Of a stretch of 64,000 nt of DNA, positions 33,547 through 43,522 are shown piece by piece. A program made the translations under genes and the position numbers. A model generated the notes under the pieces. The model was not told the origin of the DNA. It ran no database searches and saw only the letters and a program-made list of their open reading frames with translations. Origin of the DNA: Duganella sp. Root336D2 (GTDB taxonomy: Bacteria > Pseudomonadota > Gammaproteobacteria > Burkholderiales > Burkholderiaceae_D); assembly GCF_001425005.1 (NCBI RefSeq), contig NZ_LMDB01000012.1, forward strand, positions 310,001-374,000, read 5' to 3'. Within the stretch, counting starts at the first letter, position 1. Each line of letters starts with the position of its first letter.

Positions 33547-34983
33547 ATGTCTGACATTGAGAACACCCCTGAGCAAGTAAAGTTCGCCGATTTCGGCCTG
33601 GCGCCGGAAATCCTGCGAGCACTGACCGACCAGGGTTATGTGCACCCCACGCCGATCCAGGCGCAAGCGATCCCGATCCTGCTGCAGGGCCGCGACGTGA
33701 TGGGGGCCGCCCAGACCGGTACCGGCAAAACGGCCAGTTTTTCGCTGCCGATCATCCAGCTGCTGCTGGCCCATGCGAGTGCGTCGATGAGCCCGGCGCG
33801 CCACCCGGTACGCGCCCTGGTGCTGACGCCGACCCGCGAACTGGCGGTGCAGGTGGCGGAAAACGTGGCCGCCTATTGCAAGCACACCCCGCTGCGTTCC
33901 ACCGTCGTCTTCGGCGGCATGGACATGAAGCCGCAGACTGAAAAGCTGCGCAGCGGGGTGGAAATCGTGATTGCCACCCCGGGCCGCCTGCTGGACCACG
34001 TGGAGCAGAAGAATATTTCGCTGGGCCAGGTGCAGATGCTGGTCATGGACGAAGCCGACCGCATGCTGGACATGGGCTTCCTGCCCGACCTGCAGCGCAT
34101 CATCAACCTGCTGCCGAAGAAGCGCCAGAACCTGATGTTCTCGGCCACCTTCTCGCCGGAGATCAAGAAGCTGGCGTCGACCTTCCTGACCGACCCGATC
34201 ACGATCGAAGTGGCGCGTTCCAACGCGACCGCCGAACGCGTGACCCAGGTGGTGTACAAGGTAAATGAAGACCACAAACGCGATGCCGTCGCCCACATCC
34301 TGCGCCAGCGCGAGCTGAAACAGGTGATCGTGTTCTCCAACACCAAGATCGGCGCGTCCCGCCTGGCGCGCGGCCTGGCAGCCGAAGGCATGAAGGCCTC
34401 CGCCATCCATGGCGACAAGACGCAGCAGGAACGCATGCAGGCGCTGGACGCGTTCAAGAAAGGCGAGATCGATGTGCTGGTCGCCACCGACGTGGCGGCA
34501 CGCGGCCTGGACATCTCGGACCTGCCGTGCGTGATCAACTTCGACCTGCCGTATAACGCTGAAGACTACGTGCACCGCATCGGCCGTACCGGCCGCGCCG
34601 GCGCTTCCGGCGATGCGATTTCGATCTTCTCGGACAAGGATGAACGCCTGCTGGTGGACATCGAAAAGCTGATCAAGCAAACCGTCCCGCGCGCTACGCT
34701 CGAAGGCTTCGTGCCGGGCGGCTTCCGCAGCGACGAGCGCCACGGCGACCGCCGCCGCGACCGCACCCAGGCCGACCGCTCGGCGCCGCGCAGCGGTGAG
34801 CGCCGTGAAGGCCGCGGCGACGGACCGGCGCTGTCCCCGCGCCGCGAGAAAGTCGATCCATGGTTCCTGAAACCGTATGAGCCGACTCGCAGCAATGGCG
34901 CAGCGGCAGCTGCGGCGCCGGCCGCTCCTGCCAAGCCGAAACAGAAAATTGCCGCCCTGCTGGGCGGACTGCCGAAAGGCTAA
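33547..34983 (+). CDS. rhlE: DEAD-box ATP-dependent RNA helicase, RhlE type
   Basis: The 478-residue helicase has the Q motif (FADFGLAPEI...TPIQAQAIP), Walker A (AAQTGTGKTASF), PTRELAVQ, DEAD in VMDEADRMLDMGF, SATFS and the C-domain HRIGRTGRAG. A long Arg-rich tail with Ala/Pro repeats follows, likely for RNA binding. RhlE proteins remodel rRNA and degradosome RNAs in the cytoplasm. A strong terminator follows directly. Confidence 0.92.
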   Translation: MSDIENTPEQVKFADFGLAPEILRALTDQGYVHPTPIQAQAIPILLQGRDVMGAAQTGTGKTASFSLPIIQLLLAHASASMSPARHPVRALVLTPTRELAVQVAENVAAYCKHTPLRSTVVFGGMDMKPQTEKLRSGVEIVIATPGRLLDHVEQKNISLGQVQMLVMDEADRMLDMGFLPDLQRIINLLPKKRQNLMFSATFSPEIKKLASTFLTDPITIEVARSNATAERVTQVVYKVNEDHKRDAVAHILRQRELKQVIVFSNTKIGASRLARGLAAEGMKASAIHGDKTQQERMQALDAFKKGEIDVLVATDVAARGLDISDLPCVINFDLPYNAEDYVHRIGRTGRAGASGDAISIFSDKDERLLVDIEKLIKQTVPRATLEGFVPGGFRSDERHGDRRRDRTQADRSAPRSGERREGRGDGPALSPRREKVDPWFLKPYEPTRSNGAAAAAAPAAPAKPKQKIAALLGGLPKG

Positions 34984-34988
34984 GGCGT

Positions 34989-35020
34989 AAAAAAGGCCCG
35001 TTGATCAACGGGCCTTTTTT
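34989..35020. terminator. perfect bidirectional intrinsic terminator
   Basis: AAAAAAGGCCCGTTGA and TCAACGGGCCTTTTTT form an uninterrupted 32-base palindrome with A/T runs on both sides. It lies between the convergent rhlE and trhO genes and can stop transcription from either. Confidence 0.95.
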
Positions 35021-35032
35021 ATGGCTTGCTGC

Positions 35033-35914
35033 TTAGTGCTTGCCGAAGCAGGCCGGGCACGAAACCCCGGGTACGTATTCCGGTGCCAGCTGCTGGCGCG
35101 GCGTCACCACCGCGCGGCAGGCGAAGCACTGCTTGGTCTCGGTCGGCTCCAGTTGCGGGTTCAGCGCGGTGCGATAGTCGAATACGAAGCAATCGCCGGT
35201 GTAATGCGCGCCGCCGACTTCCTCGAAGTACTTCAGGATGCCGCCTTCCAGCTGGTACACATTGTCGTAGCCGATATTCTGCATATGGATCGCGGCCTTC
35301 TCGCAGCGAATGCCGCCGGTGCAGAAGGTCACCACGGTCTTGCCTTCGAAATCAGCCTTGTGCTTCTCGATGATTTCCGGGAATTCGGTGAACTTGGTCA
35401 GGCGGTAATCGACGGTGTTGGTGAAAGTGCCGACGTCGACTTCGTAATCGTTGCGGGTCTCCACCATCACCACCGGCTTGCCGTTGTCGTCGTGGCCCTG
35501 GTCCAGCCAGCGCTTCAGGTCTTTGGCTTGCACATGCGGTGCGCGGCCGTCTTCAGGACGGATCAGCGGATGGCGCATGGTGATGATTTCTTTCTTGATA
35601 CGCACCAGCATGCGGCGGTGCGACTGATCGGCCGACAGGCTTTCCTTCACTTCCAGGTCGGCCAGGCGCGGGTCGCTGCGGACCCAGGCCAGGTACTCGT
35701 CAATGTGGGCGCGGGTGCCGGACAGGAACATATTGATGCCTTCCGGGGTCAGCAGGATGGTGCCCTTCAGGCCCAGGCGGGCACAGATGTCCTGGTATTG
35801 CGGGCGCAGTTCGTCCAGCTGCTCGAGCGTGATGAATTTGTAGGCCGCTATGTTGACGTATACGGCTGCTGCCGCGCCGGGCATTGCAGGCGCGTTTTCA
35901 ATGGTTGCTTGCAT
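35033..35914 (-). CDS. trhO: tRNA uridine(34) hydroxylase, rhodanese family
   Basis: The 293-residue TrhO/YceA-type protein makes 5-hydroxyuridine at the tRNA wobble position. It has the N-terminal ferredoxin-like part ([20 protein letters not shown]) and a rhodanese domain with [13 protein letters not shown]. The active-site loop is [12 protein letters not shown], with the first Cys at about residue 198. A C-terminal four-Cys cluster ([11 protein letters not shown]...[10 protein letters not shown]) is likely a zinc site. No Shine-Dalgarno sequence is evident. The gene faces rhlE across the shared terminator. Confidence 0.88.
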   Translation of the reverse strand: MQATIENAPAMPGAAAAVYVNIAAYKFITLEQLDELRPQYQDICARLGLKGTILLTPEGINMFLSGTRAHIDEYLAWVRSDPRLADLEVKESLSADQSHRRMLVRIKKEIITMRHPLIRPEDGRAPHVQAKDLKRWLDQGHDDNGKPVVMVETRNDYEVDVGTFTNTVDYRLTKFTEFPEIIEKHKADFEGKTVVTFCTGGIRCEKAAIHMQNIGYDNVYQLEGGILKYFEEVGGAHYTGDCFVFDYRTALNPQLEPTETKQCFACRAVVTPRQQLAPEYVPGVSCPACFGKH

Positions 35915-36058
35915 GGGATGGGTAATCGATTGAATCCGGAACAGCCGACATTATAGCCGCACTCGGCGGAATGCCCAAATAATAGGCAGGGATTGCCAAA
36001 TGCTTAAATGATCTGGAATAATTGCTATCAAATGTTGAAAAATGGAAAGGTCAATTCA

Positions 36059-36619
36059 ATGAATGATGGTGCAGCAGAGTTTGTGACGCAAGAATTCCTG
36101 GCGCGCGCTGTCGCGTATCTGAAAAGCGTGGACATTGCCGGTGGCGCCGCCGCGGTTTCCCTGTCCGAAGCCGACAGCCCGGTACTGCGGCAAGTGGGTT
36201 CCGGCCTGGTGGTGGCCTACGTGGTCGACGAGCCCCAAGGGCTGGTGTATGTACAGCATCGCCATCTCGCCGAAGCCGGCATGGACGCGGCGCAGCTGCA
36301 CCGCTCGGCCATCGCCAACCTGGACAAGCTTTGCAGCCAGCATATGCGGGTCGAGCAGCATGGCCCGGTCTTTGGCGTTTTCGTCGACGGCAATTTCGAG
36401 GCCAGCATGTTCCTGCTGCAGGCGTTGTGGCAGCGCGACCTGGCCGGCCTGGTGGACGAAGGGTATATGGTTGCCGTGCCGGCGCGCGACATCATGGCGT
36501 TCTGCGACATGGCGTCGGAGGAAGGTGTCGCCGCGCTGAAGGAAATGGTGGAACGCGTCCATGAAAACGGCGATCACTTGATCAGCAGGAACACCTTCCG
36601 CATCCGCAAGCCGGCGTGA
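36059..36619 (+). CDS. DUF1444 family protein
   Basis: This 186-residue cytoplasmic protein of unknown function matches the DUF1444 pattern: VYVQHRHLAEAGMDAAQLHRSAIANLD, FVDGNFEASMFLLQALW, VAVPARDIMAFCDM and a terminal HLISRNTFRI. AAAGG lies eight bases before the ATG at 36059, preferred over the ATG at 36008. It stands alone between trhO and the convergent cytochrome gene. Confidence 0.8.
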   Translation: MNDGAAEFVTQEFLARAVAYLKSVDIAGGAAAVSLSEADSPVLRQVGSGLVVAYVVDEPQGLVYVQHRHLAEAGMDAAQLHRSAIANLDKLCSQHMRVEQHGPVFGVFVDGNFEASMFLLQALWQRDLAGLVDEGYMVAVPARDIMAFCDMASEEGVAALKEMVERVHENGDHLISRNTFRIRKPA

Positions 36620-36652
36620 CGATGGGCGGTGGACGGCCGCCCCGGTTAGCGC

Positions 36653-36955
36653 TTACTTCTGCGCCAGCACCCAGCGTACCAGTTGGTGCGCTTCGGCGTC
36701 GGTCACCTGGTTAGGCGGCATCGGGACAGCACCCCAGACCCCGGAGCCGCCCTGCAGCACCTTCAGGATCAGTTTATCCTCGGCGCCCTTGTCGTTTTTG
36801 TATTTGGCCGCGACATCCTTGAACGAAGGCCCGACCAGTTTTTTCGCCATGGCGTGGCAGGCGAAGCAGCTCTTCGATTTGGCCAACTGCTCAGGTTCTT
36901 CCGCATAGGCCGCCAGCGAGGCGGTCATCAGCAGGGCAGCAGCAACAATTTTCAT
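36653..36955 (-). CDS. class I cytochrome c (c551/c552 type)
   Basis: A 100-residue precursor with signal peptide MKIVAAALLMTASLAAYA. The mature part has one haem site CFACH, KLVGPSFKDVAAKY and the axial Met in AVPMPPNQVTD, ending HQLVRWVLAQK. This is the small periplasmic electron carrier pattern. GGAG lies six bases before the ATG at 36955; an ATG two codons earlier (36961) would touch the GGAG, so it is less likely. The gene is monocistronic and divergent from dnaE. Confidence 0.88.
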   Translation of the reverse strand: MKIVAAALLMTASLAAYAEEPEQLAKSKSCFACHAMAKKLVGPSFKDVAAKYKNDKGAEDKLILKVLQGGSGVWGAVPMPPNQVTDAEAHQLVRWVLAQK

Positions 36956-37142
36956 CTTCATCTCCAAGGGTGGATTGGTAAGGGTGATTCTAGCCGCGCC
37001 GTGCGGCTGCAACGGGCTCATTTGTAAGCAATTATGGCGCGCCCTATGCTGGACTAGCCAGCAATCTAGTTCATTAGGAGGCGCCCGGGGCAGCTCAGGC
37101 GTTAAAATAGGGGGATATTCGACTTAAAATCCGCCTGCCCCC

Positions 37143-40100
37143 ATGAGCATTGAAACAATCGACCAGCCAGTAGACGCCACGCCAGCCGCCGCGCCCGTGG
37201 GACCGCAATTCGTCCACCTGCGCGTCCATACGGAATATTCGATTGTCGACGGCCTGGTGCGCTATGACGACATGATCAAGAAGGCGGTCAAGGATGGCCA
37301 GGGCGCCCTGGCCATCACCGACCTGGCCAATATGTTCGCCATGGTGCGCTTCTACAAGGCGGCGCGCGGCAAGGGCATCAAGCCGATCGTCGGTGTCGAT
37401 ACCTGGATCACCAACGACGACAACCGCGACAAACCGCACCGCATCATGCTGTTCGCGAAGAACCGCATGGGCTACCTGCAGCTGTGTGAGCTGCTGTCCG
37501 AAGCGTGGTTGAACAACCAGTGGAAGGGGCGCGCAGAAATCCGCACCGAGTGGCTGCGCGACTTGCCCAACAAGCAGTACCCTCTGCTGCCGGACGAAGA
37601 TCCGCGCAACTGCCTGATCGCCTTGTCCGGCGCTCATTTCGGCGATATCGGCCAGGCCATCGAGAACGGCAACCTGGAACTGGCTGAAGCCAATGCCCGG
37701 AAATGGGCGGAGATTTTCCCGAACGGCCATTTCTACGTCGAGATCCAGCGCGCCGGCCAGGCCAACCAGGAAGTCCAAGTGCGCCAGTCGGTGGCGATTG
37801 CGGCCAGGCTTGGCCTGCCGGTGGTGGCGACGCACCCGGTGCAGTTCCTGTCGCGGGAAGAATATATCGCCCACGAGGCGCGTGTCTGTATCGCGGAAGG
37901 CGAGATGCTGGCCAACGCCAAGCGCGTCAAGCGCTTCAACGAGCAGATGCGCTTCCTGACCCAGGCGGAAATGGCGGAGCTGTTCCACGACCTGCCGGCG
38001 GCGCTGCAAAACTCGGTGGAGATCGCCAAGCGCTGCAACCTGTCGCTGGTGCTGGGCAAGCCGCAGCTGCCGAACTTCCCGACCCCGGGCATGACCATCG
38101 ACGAATTCCTGGTGTCGGAGACGACCAGGGGCCTGGAAGAGCGCCTGGTGCAGCTGTTCCCCGATCCGGAGAAACGCGAGAAGGAGCGCCCGCGCTACGA
38201 GGCGCGCCTGAAATTCGAGAACGACACCATCATCAAGATGAAGTTCCCGGGCTACTTCCTGATCGTTGCGGAATTCATCCAGTGGGGCAAGAACAACGGC
38301 GTGCCGATCGGCCCGGGCCGCGGCTCCGGTGCCGGCTCGCTGGTGGCGTATGCGCTGAAGATTACCGACCTGGATCCGTTGAAGTACAACCTGCTGTTCG
38401 AACGTTTCCTGAACCCGGAGCGGGTATCGATGCCCGACTTCGATATTGACTTCTGCCAGGAAAAACGCGAACTGGTGATCCAGCACGTGAAGGACTTGTA
38501 CGGGCGCGAGGCGGTATCGCAGATCGCCACCTTCGGTACCATGGCGGCGAAAGGCGCGATCCGCGACGTGGGCCGCGTGATGGATTTCGGCTATATGTTC
38601 TGCGATGGGGTGTCGAAGCTGATCCCGTTCAAGCCTGGCAAACCGGTGTCGATCGCGGAAGCGATCGAAGAAGAGCCGCTGCTCAAGGAGCGCCAGGAAA
38701 ACGAGGAGGAAGTGCGCCAGTTGCTGGACCTGGCGCAGCAGGTCGAAGGCATCACCCGTAACATCGGTATGCACGCCGGCGGCGTGCTGATCGCACCGGG
38801 CAAGCTGACCGACTTCTGCCCGCTGTACACCCAGTCCGGCGATACCGGCGTGGTGTCGCAGTTCGACAAGGACGACGTGGAGGCGATCGGCCTGGTGAAG
38901 TTCGACTTCCTGGGCTTGACCACGCTGACCATCCTGGACCGCGCCGTCAACTACATCAAGGATCTCGATCCCGAACTGTCCGATTTCGACCTGGCCAAGC
39001 TGCCGCTGAACGACCGCCCGACCTACGAGCTGCTGACCAAGGCGAAAACCGTCGCCGTGTTCCAGCTTGAATCGCGCGGCATGCAGGGCATGCTGAAGGA
39101 CGCGCGTCCCGACCGCTTTGAAGACATTATCGCGCTGGTGGCACTGTACCGCCCGGGCCCGATGGACCTGATCCCGGACTTCTGCAAGCGCAAGCACGGC
39201 GAAAAGTTCGACTACCCCGATCCGCGCACCGAGGGCATCCTGTCCGAAACCTACGGCATCATGGTGTACCAGGAACAGGTCATGCAGATGGCGCAGATCA
39301 TCGGCGGCTACTCGCTGGGCGGCGCGGACATGCTGCGCCGTGCCATGGGTAAGAAAAAAGCCGAGGAGATGGCGGAGCACCGCGAGCTTTTCCGCAAGGG
39401 CGCGCAAGAAGGCGGCCTGACCGTCGAGAAGGCCGACGAGATCTTCGACTTGATGGAAAAGTTCGCGGGCTACGGCTTCAACAAGTCGCACGCGGCCGCC
39501 TACGCGCTGCTGTCGTACCATACCGCCTACCTGAAGCACCACCACACCGCAGCGTTTATGGCAGCCAACATGTCGCTGGCCATGGACGATACCGAGAAGG
39601 TCAAGATCCTGGTCGAGGACTCGATCGACGTCTGCGGCCTGACCATCCTGCCGCCGGACGTCAACCAGTCGGCCTACCACTTCCGTCCGGACGGCGAGCC
39701 GGGCAAGAAGGCGACCAGGATCCGCTACGGCCTGGGTGGCGTGAAAGGCGCGGGACAGAACGCGATCGAAGCGATCATCGCCTCGCGCACCTCGGGCGGC
39801 CCGTTCACCAGCCTGTTCGACTTCTGCAAGCGGGTCGACAAGAAGCAGATGAACCGCCGCACCATCGAAGCCCTGATCCGCGCCGGTGCGTTTGACGGCT
39901 TTGGCGTCGACCGGGCGGCGCTGTTTGCCTCGGTCGGCTTCGCCATGGAATACGCGGACCAGGAAGCCAAGTCGGCCAACCAGGTCAGCCTGTTCGGCGG
40001 CGACGATTCCGACCTGGTGGCGCCGCCTGATTATGTGCAGGCGACGCCATGGACCGACCGCGAAAAGCTGGCGGAAGAGAAGATCGCGCTGGGCTACTAC

Positions 40101-40679
40101 CTGTCCGGCCACATGTTCGACTCCTACGCGGCGGAAGCGCGCCGCTTTGCCCGCACCAAGCTGTCCGAACTGGAGCCGTCGCGCGAACCGCGCATGATGT
40201 GCGGCGTCGTTTCCGGCATCCGTACCCAGATGACCCAGCGCGGCAAGCTGCTGATCGTCACGCTGGACGACAAGACCGCCGTGGTTGAAGTCACGGTGTA
40301 CAACGAAGTCTTCGAGCCGAACAAGCATATGTTCAAGGAAGACGAATTCCTGTGCGTGACGGGCAAGGTGTCGGAAGACCGCTTCTCCGGCGGCCTGCGC
40401 ATTTCGGCGGAAAAGGTCTACAACATCACCGCGGCGCGCATCCAGTTCGGCCGCCAGATCGGCCTGGCCCTGCCGAAGGCCGTGGCGCCGGCCAGGCTGG
40501 CCGAGATCCTCGGCCCGCACCGCGACGAATACGGCCTGCCCGTGTCGATGCGCGTCAAGCCGCAAGGCATCGACTGTGTGTTGCAGCTTGGCGACGACTG
40601 GCGCGTGGCGCCGTCCGATGCGCTGAAGATCGCCCTGGAACAGGGCCTGGGAGCACAGGAAGTCGCCATCGAGTATTAA
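37143..40679 (+). CDS. dnaE: DNA polymerase III alpha subunit
   Basis: This 1178-residue replicative polymerase has the PHP domain (HLRVHTEYSIVDGLV), the palm with catalytic aspartates at D432 and D434 in MPDFDIDFCQ, and GRGSGAGSLVAYAL. It also has ALVALYRPGPMDLIPDF, the helix-hairpin-helix region (MNRRTIEALIRAGAFD) and the OB domain (MMCGVVSGIRTQMTQRGK). Length and order are typical of proteobacterial DnaE. The start lacks a Shine-Dalgarno sequence; TAAAAT lies 12 bases upstream, so the leader is very short. A very long open frame on the opposite strand here is a codon-bias shadow. Confidence 0.97.
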   Translation: MSIETIDQPVDATPAAAPVGPQFVHLRVHTEYSIVDGLVRYDDMIKKAVKDGQGALAITDLANMFAMVRFYKAARGKGIKPIVGVDTWITNDDNRDKPHRIMLFAKNRMGYLQLCELLSEAWLNNQWKGRAEIRTEWLRDLPNKQYPLLPDEDPRNCLIALSGAHFGDIGQAIENGNLELAEANARKWAEIFPNGHFYVEIQRAGQANQEVQVRQSVAIAARLGLPVVATHPVQFLSREEYIAHEARVCIAEGEMLANAKRVKRFNEQMRFLTQAEMAELFHDLPAALQNSVEIAKRCNLSLVLGKPQLPNFPTPGMTIDEFLVSETTRGLEERLVQLFPDPEKREKERPRYEARLKFENDTIIKMKFPGYFLIVAEFIQWGKNNGVPIGPGRGSGAGSLVAYALKITDLDPLKYNLLFERFLNPERVSMPDFDIDFCQEKRELVIQHVKDLYGREAVSQIATFGTMAAKGAIRDVGRVMDFGYMFCDGVSKLIPFKPGKPVSIAEAIEEEPLLKERQENEEEVRQLLDLAQQVEGITRNIGMHAGGVLIAPGKLTDFCPLYTQSGDTGVVSQFDKDDVEAIGLVKFDFLGLTTLTILDRAVNYIKDLDPELSDFDLAKLPLNDRPTYELLTKAKTVAVFQLESRGMQGMLKDARPDRFEDIIALVALYRPGPMDLIPDFCKRKHGEKFDYPDPRTEGILSETYGIMVYQEQVMQMAQIIGGYSLGGADMLRRAMGKKKAEEMAEHRELFRKGAQEGGLTVEKADEIFDLMEKFAGYGFNKSHAAAYALLSYHTAYLKHHHTAAFMAANMSLAMDDTEKVKILVEDSIDVCGLTILPPDVNQSAYHFRPDGEPGKKATRIRYGLGGVKGAGQNAIEAIIASRTSGGPFTSLFDFCKRVDKKQMNRRTIEALIRAGAFDGFGVDRAALFASVGFAMEYADQEAKSANQVSLFGGDDSDLVAPPDYVQATPWTDREKLAEEKIALGYYLSGHMFDSYAAEARRFARTKLSELEPSREPRMMCGVVSGIRTQMTQRGKLLIVTLDDKTAVVEVTVYNEVFEPNKHMFKEDEFLCVTGKVSEDRFSGGLRISAEKVYNITAARIQFGRQIGLALPKAVAPARLAEILGPHRDEYGLPVSMRVKPQGIDCVLQLGDDWRVAPSDALKIALEQGLGAQEVAIEY

Positions 40680-40783
40680 GATGGGGCGCTAAGCCAACCC
40701 AACAGTATCGTGCGCCATAGTTATTAATAGTTCAACATAATCCGGTAGTACCGCTCCATTCCTCATGGTGGCCACTACCGATC

Positions 40784-42304
40784 ATGTTGTTCAATTCTTT
40801 CAGCTTCCTGCTGGGTTTTTTGCCGATCGCCCTGGTCGGCTACTTCCTGCTGGCACGCCGCCACCCGACCTGGGGCGTGGCGTGGCTGGCGCTGGCGTCG
40901 CTGTTTTTCTACGGCTGGTGGGAGGTGCGCTATGTGCCGCTGCTGCTCGGCTCCATCGTCGCCAACTATGGCTGCGCCCAGGCCATCCGGCGCGCGCAGG
41001 GCAGGGCGCGCAGCTGCTGGCTGGGCGGCGCCGTGGCGGCCAACCTGGCGCTGCTCGGCTACTACAAGTACGCCAACTTCTTCTACACCAGCCTGACCGG
41101 CCAGCATACGGAACTGCTGCAGGTGGTGCTGCCGATCGGCATATCGTTCTTCACCTTCACCCAGATCGCCTTCCTGGTCGACACGGCGCGCGGTTTCGTG
41201 CAGGAAGGACGCTTCATCCACTACCTGCTGTTCGTGACCTACTTTCCGCACCTGGTGGCCGGGCCGGTGCTGCACCACAAGGAAATGATGCCGCAGTTCG
41301 CCGACCCGCGGAACGCCTTGCCGAGCGCCGAAAACTTCTCGGTCGGCGCCACCATCTTCATTATCGGCCTGGCCAAGAAAACACTGCTGGCCGACACCCT
41401 GGCGCCGTACGCCAACGCGCTGTTCGCGGCGCCTGGCGAGCCGACCCTGCTGATGGCCTGGGGCGGCGTGCTGGCTTATTCCTTCCAGCTGTATTTCGAT
41501 TTCTCGGGCTATTCGGACATGGCGATCGGCCTGTCGCGCATGTTCGGCGTGCACCTGCCGCTGAACTTCAACTCGCCCTACAAATCGCGCAATATCGTCG
41601 ACTTCTGGCGGCGCTGGCATATGACCCTGTCGCGCTTCCTGCGCGACTACCTGTACATTCCACTGGGCGGCAACCGCCATGGCGCAGTGCGCGCCGAAGC
41701 GAACCTGATGGCGACCATGCTGCTGGGCGGCCTGTGGCACGGCGCCAGCTGGAATTTCGTGCTGTGGGGCGGCCTGCACGGCGCCTACCTGATGATTGCG
41801 CACGCATGGCAGATGCTCAGGGCGCGCCTTGGCTGGCAAGGCGCCGGCAAGGCAGGGGCGGTTGCGGCCCGGGCGCTGACCTTCGCTGCCGTGGCTTATG
41901 CCTGGGTGTTCTTCCGCGCCGCCGACCTGCCCTCGGCCATGCGCATCGTGGGCGGCATGTCAGGCCAGTATGGCGTCGCGCTGCCGGATGCTATCGGCGC
42001 GCGCCTGGGCGGCCTGCACGATGCGCTGGCCGCGCTGGGAATCAAGTGGACGCTGGGCGGCGCCACCCAGTTCATTGAAACATGGTGCTGGGTCCTGCTG
42101 GCCGCGCTGGTCGCTTTCCTGGCGCCGAATACGCAGCAAATCATGCATCGCTTCGAGCCTGCGCTGGATCATGACGGCACGGCGGCCCCGGCGCGCCTGG
42201 CCTGGCTGCCGGCGCCGCGTCCGGCGCTGGTGACCGGCCTGCTGGCCGTGTTTTGCCTGCTGGCCCTGTCGCGGCCGAGCGAATTCCTTTATTTCCAGTT
42301 CTGA
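40784..42304 (+). CDS. MBOAT family O-acyltransferase (AlgI-like)
   Basis: This 506-residue multi-pass membrane acyltransferase starts MLFNSFSFLLGFLP. It carries the family core RRWHMTLSRFLRDYLYIPLGG and the catalytic His in LLGGLWHGASWNFVLWGG. AlgI-type proteins pass acetyl groups across the membrane to periplasmic glycan acetylases. The gene 2 bases downstream encodes a membrane-anchored partner. No alginate or exopolysaccharide synthesis genes are nearby, so the acceptor is unknown. The leader contains CGGTAGT/ACTACCG, a weak stem. Confidence 0.88.
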   Translation: MLFNSFSFLLGFLPIALVGYFLLARRHPTWGVAWLALASLFFYGWWEVRYVPLLLGSIVANYGCAQAIRRAQGRARSCWLGGAVAANLALLGYYKYANFFYTSLTGQHTELLQVVLPIGISFFTFTQIAFLVDTARGFVQEGRFIHYLLFVTYFPHLVAGPVLHHKEMMPQFADPRNALPSAENFSVGATIFIIGLAKKTLLADTLAPYANALFAAPGEPTLLMAWGGVLAYSFQLYFDFSGYSDMAIGLSRMFGVHLPLNFNSPYKSRNIVDFWRRWHMTLSRFLRDYLYIPLGGNRHGAVRAEANLMATMLLGGLWHGASWNFVLWGGLHGAYLMIAHAWQMLRARLGWQGAGKAGAVAARALTFAAVAYAWVFFRAADLPSAMRIVGGMSGQYGVALPDAIGARLGGLHDALAALGIKWTLGGATQFIETWCWVLLAALVAFLAPNTQQIMHRFEPALDHDGTAAPARLAWLPAPRPALVTGLLAVFCLLALSRPSEFLYFQF

Positions 42305-42306
42305 CC

Positions 42307-43521
42307 ATGTGCAACGCTTTGCACCATCATTATTTGCGCAAACTGGGCCTGGCCATGCTGGCGGGCCTGCTGCTGGTGGCCGGCGTGGTGATGCTGGCCG
42401 ACCCCTATGGCCTGTATGGCGTGGTGCGCAAGCCCGGCCTGAATGCGGAAAAACCGGTGCCGCAGCACTTCCGTAACGAGATCAAGCTGGCCGGCGCCCG
42501 GCGCCTGGGCGCGACCCAGTTCCTGGTCGGGAATTCGCGGGTTGAAGTCGGCTTCGATCCGGACAGCCCCTTGCTGGGCGGCGGCGCCTACAACCTCGGG
42601 CTGGCGGGCACCGGCACCATGGTGGCGGTAGGGCAGTTGCAGTACTTGCGCAGCCTCGGCATCTCGCCTTCGCGCGTGATTGCCGGCCTCGATTTCCACG
42701 ACGCCTTGCTGGCGCCGGGCCAGCAAGGCGGCGCGCGCAAACCGCCGGTAGCAGGGGCTGGCAAACTGGGCTGGCGTGTGGAAAGCCTGTTTTCGCTGTC
42801 CGCCTTGCGCGATGCGGCAGCCACCTTTGCCATGCAGGGCGACCGCGAGGCCGAAACCATGACGGAGCGCGGCCTGAACCCGCTGCACCAGTACATCAAA
42901 TTTGTGCGCTACGACGGCTACTACAAGATCTTTCGCCAGCGCGCGGAAGAGAATGCGGCCTCGCTGGTGAAGAAAGCGCCGGGCGGGCTTGACCGGCAAG
43001 GGCTGCGCGCCGAATTGCGCGCCCTGGTCGATGCGGCGGCGAGCGATAATCCCGGCGTCGACCTGCGCCTGATGGTGTACGCTTATCACGCGCAGATGCT
43101 GGCGCTGTATGAAGCGAGCGGCATGTGGCAGCGCTTCGAGGAATGGAAACGTATCGTACTGGAGGAGGCGCAGGCCGCGCGCACCCGTTACCCGCAAGCG
43201 CAGATCACGGTGCACGACTTCAGCGGCTTCGGCGAATTCAATTGCGAAGCGATTCCGGGACCGAACCGGAAGGGCACGACGCACTGGTACTGGGAGGCCG
43301 GGCACCAGAAGCCGGCGCTGGGTGAAGAGATGCTGCGGCGCATGCTGGCTGGCGCGCCGCAGGATGGTTTTGGCATGGCGCTGACCTTGCAGAACCTGGA
43401 GCAGGACCGCCAGCGCATCGCCGCCGAACGTGCCGCTTGCGCCGCGGCGCAGCCGGCGCTGTTTGCGGAAGCACATGAACTGGTGGCGCGCGCGGCGCGC
43501 CGGCTCGGAAAGGGACAATGA
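42307..43521 (+). CDS. membrane-anchored partner of the MBOAT acyltransferase
   Basis: The 404-residue protein has an N-terminal anchor (LGLAMLAGLLLVAGVVMLADPYGLYG) and a periplasmic domain. FLVGNSRVEVGFDP, YNLGLAGTGTMVAVGQLQYL and VIAGLDFHDALL resemble the GTSRV...GLDP pattern of AlgX/AlgJ- or SGNH-like proteins next to MBOAT genes. A near-C-terminal TTHWYWEAGHQKPALGEEML supplies a His at the place expected for a hydrolase-like site. The start at 42307, two bases after the MBOAT stop, is preferred over an in-frame start at 42253. A role in O-acylation of a surface glycan is inferred. Confidence 0.7.
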   Translation: MCNALHHHYLRKLGLAMLAGLLLVAGVVMLADPYGLYGVVRKPGLNAEKPVPQHFRNEIKLAGARRLGATQFLVGNSRVEVGFDPDSPLLGGGAYNLGLAGTGTMVAVGQLQYLRSLGISPSRVIAGLDFHDALLAPGQQGGARKPPVAGAGKLGWRVESLFSLSALRDAAATFAMQGDREAETMTERGLNPLHQYIKFVRYDGYYKIFRQRAEENAASLVKKAPGGLDRQGLRAELRALVDAAASDNPGVDLRLMVYAYHAQMLALYEASGMWQRFEEWKRIVLEEAQAARTRYPQAQITVHDFSGFGEFNCEAIPGPNRKGTTHWYWEAGHQKPALGEEMLRRMLAGAPQDGFGMALTLQNLEQDRQRIAAERAACAAAQPALFAEAHELVARAARRLGKGQ

Positions 43522-43522
43522 A

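Noticed and set aside
35021..35956. A 311-codon frame antisense to trhO
   Set aside because: trhO has its active-site loop and zinc Cys, and the antisense translation is compositionally biased.
36992..37008. AGCCGC-GCCGT-GCGGCT hairpin upstream of the cytochrome gene
   Set aside because: It has only a six-base stem in GC-rich DNA with no T-run or recurrence.
37095..40565. A 1156-codon open frame antisense to dnaE
   Set aside because: It mirrors dnaE codon bias in GC-rich DNA, its translation is low-complexity (His/Gln/Val/Ala-rich), and dnaE has full domain support.
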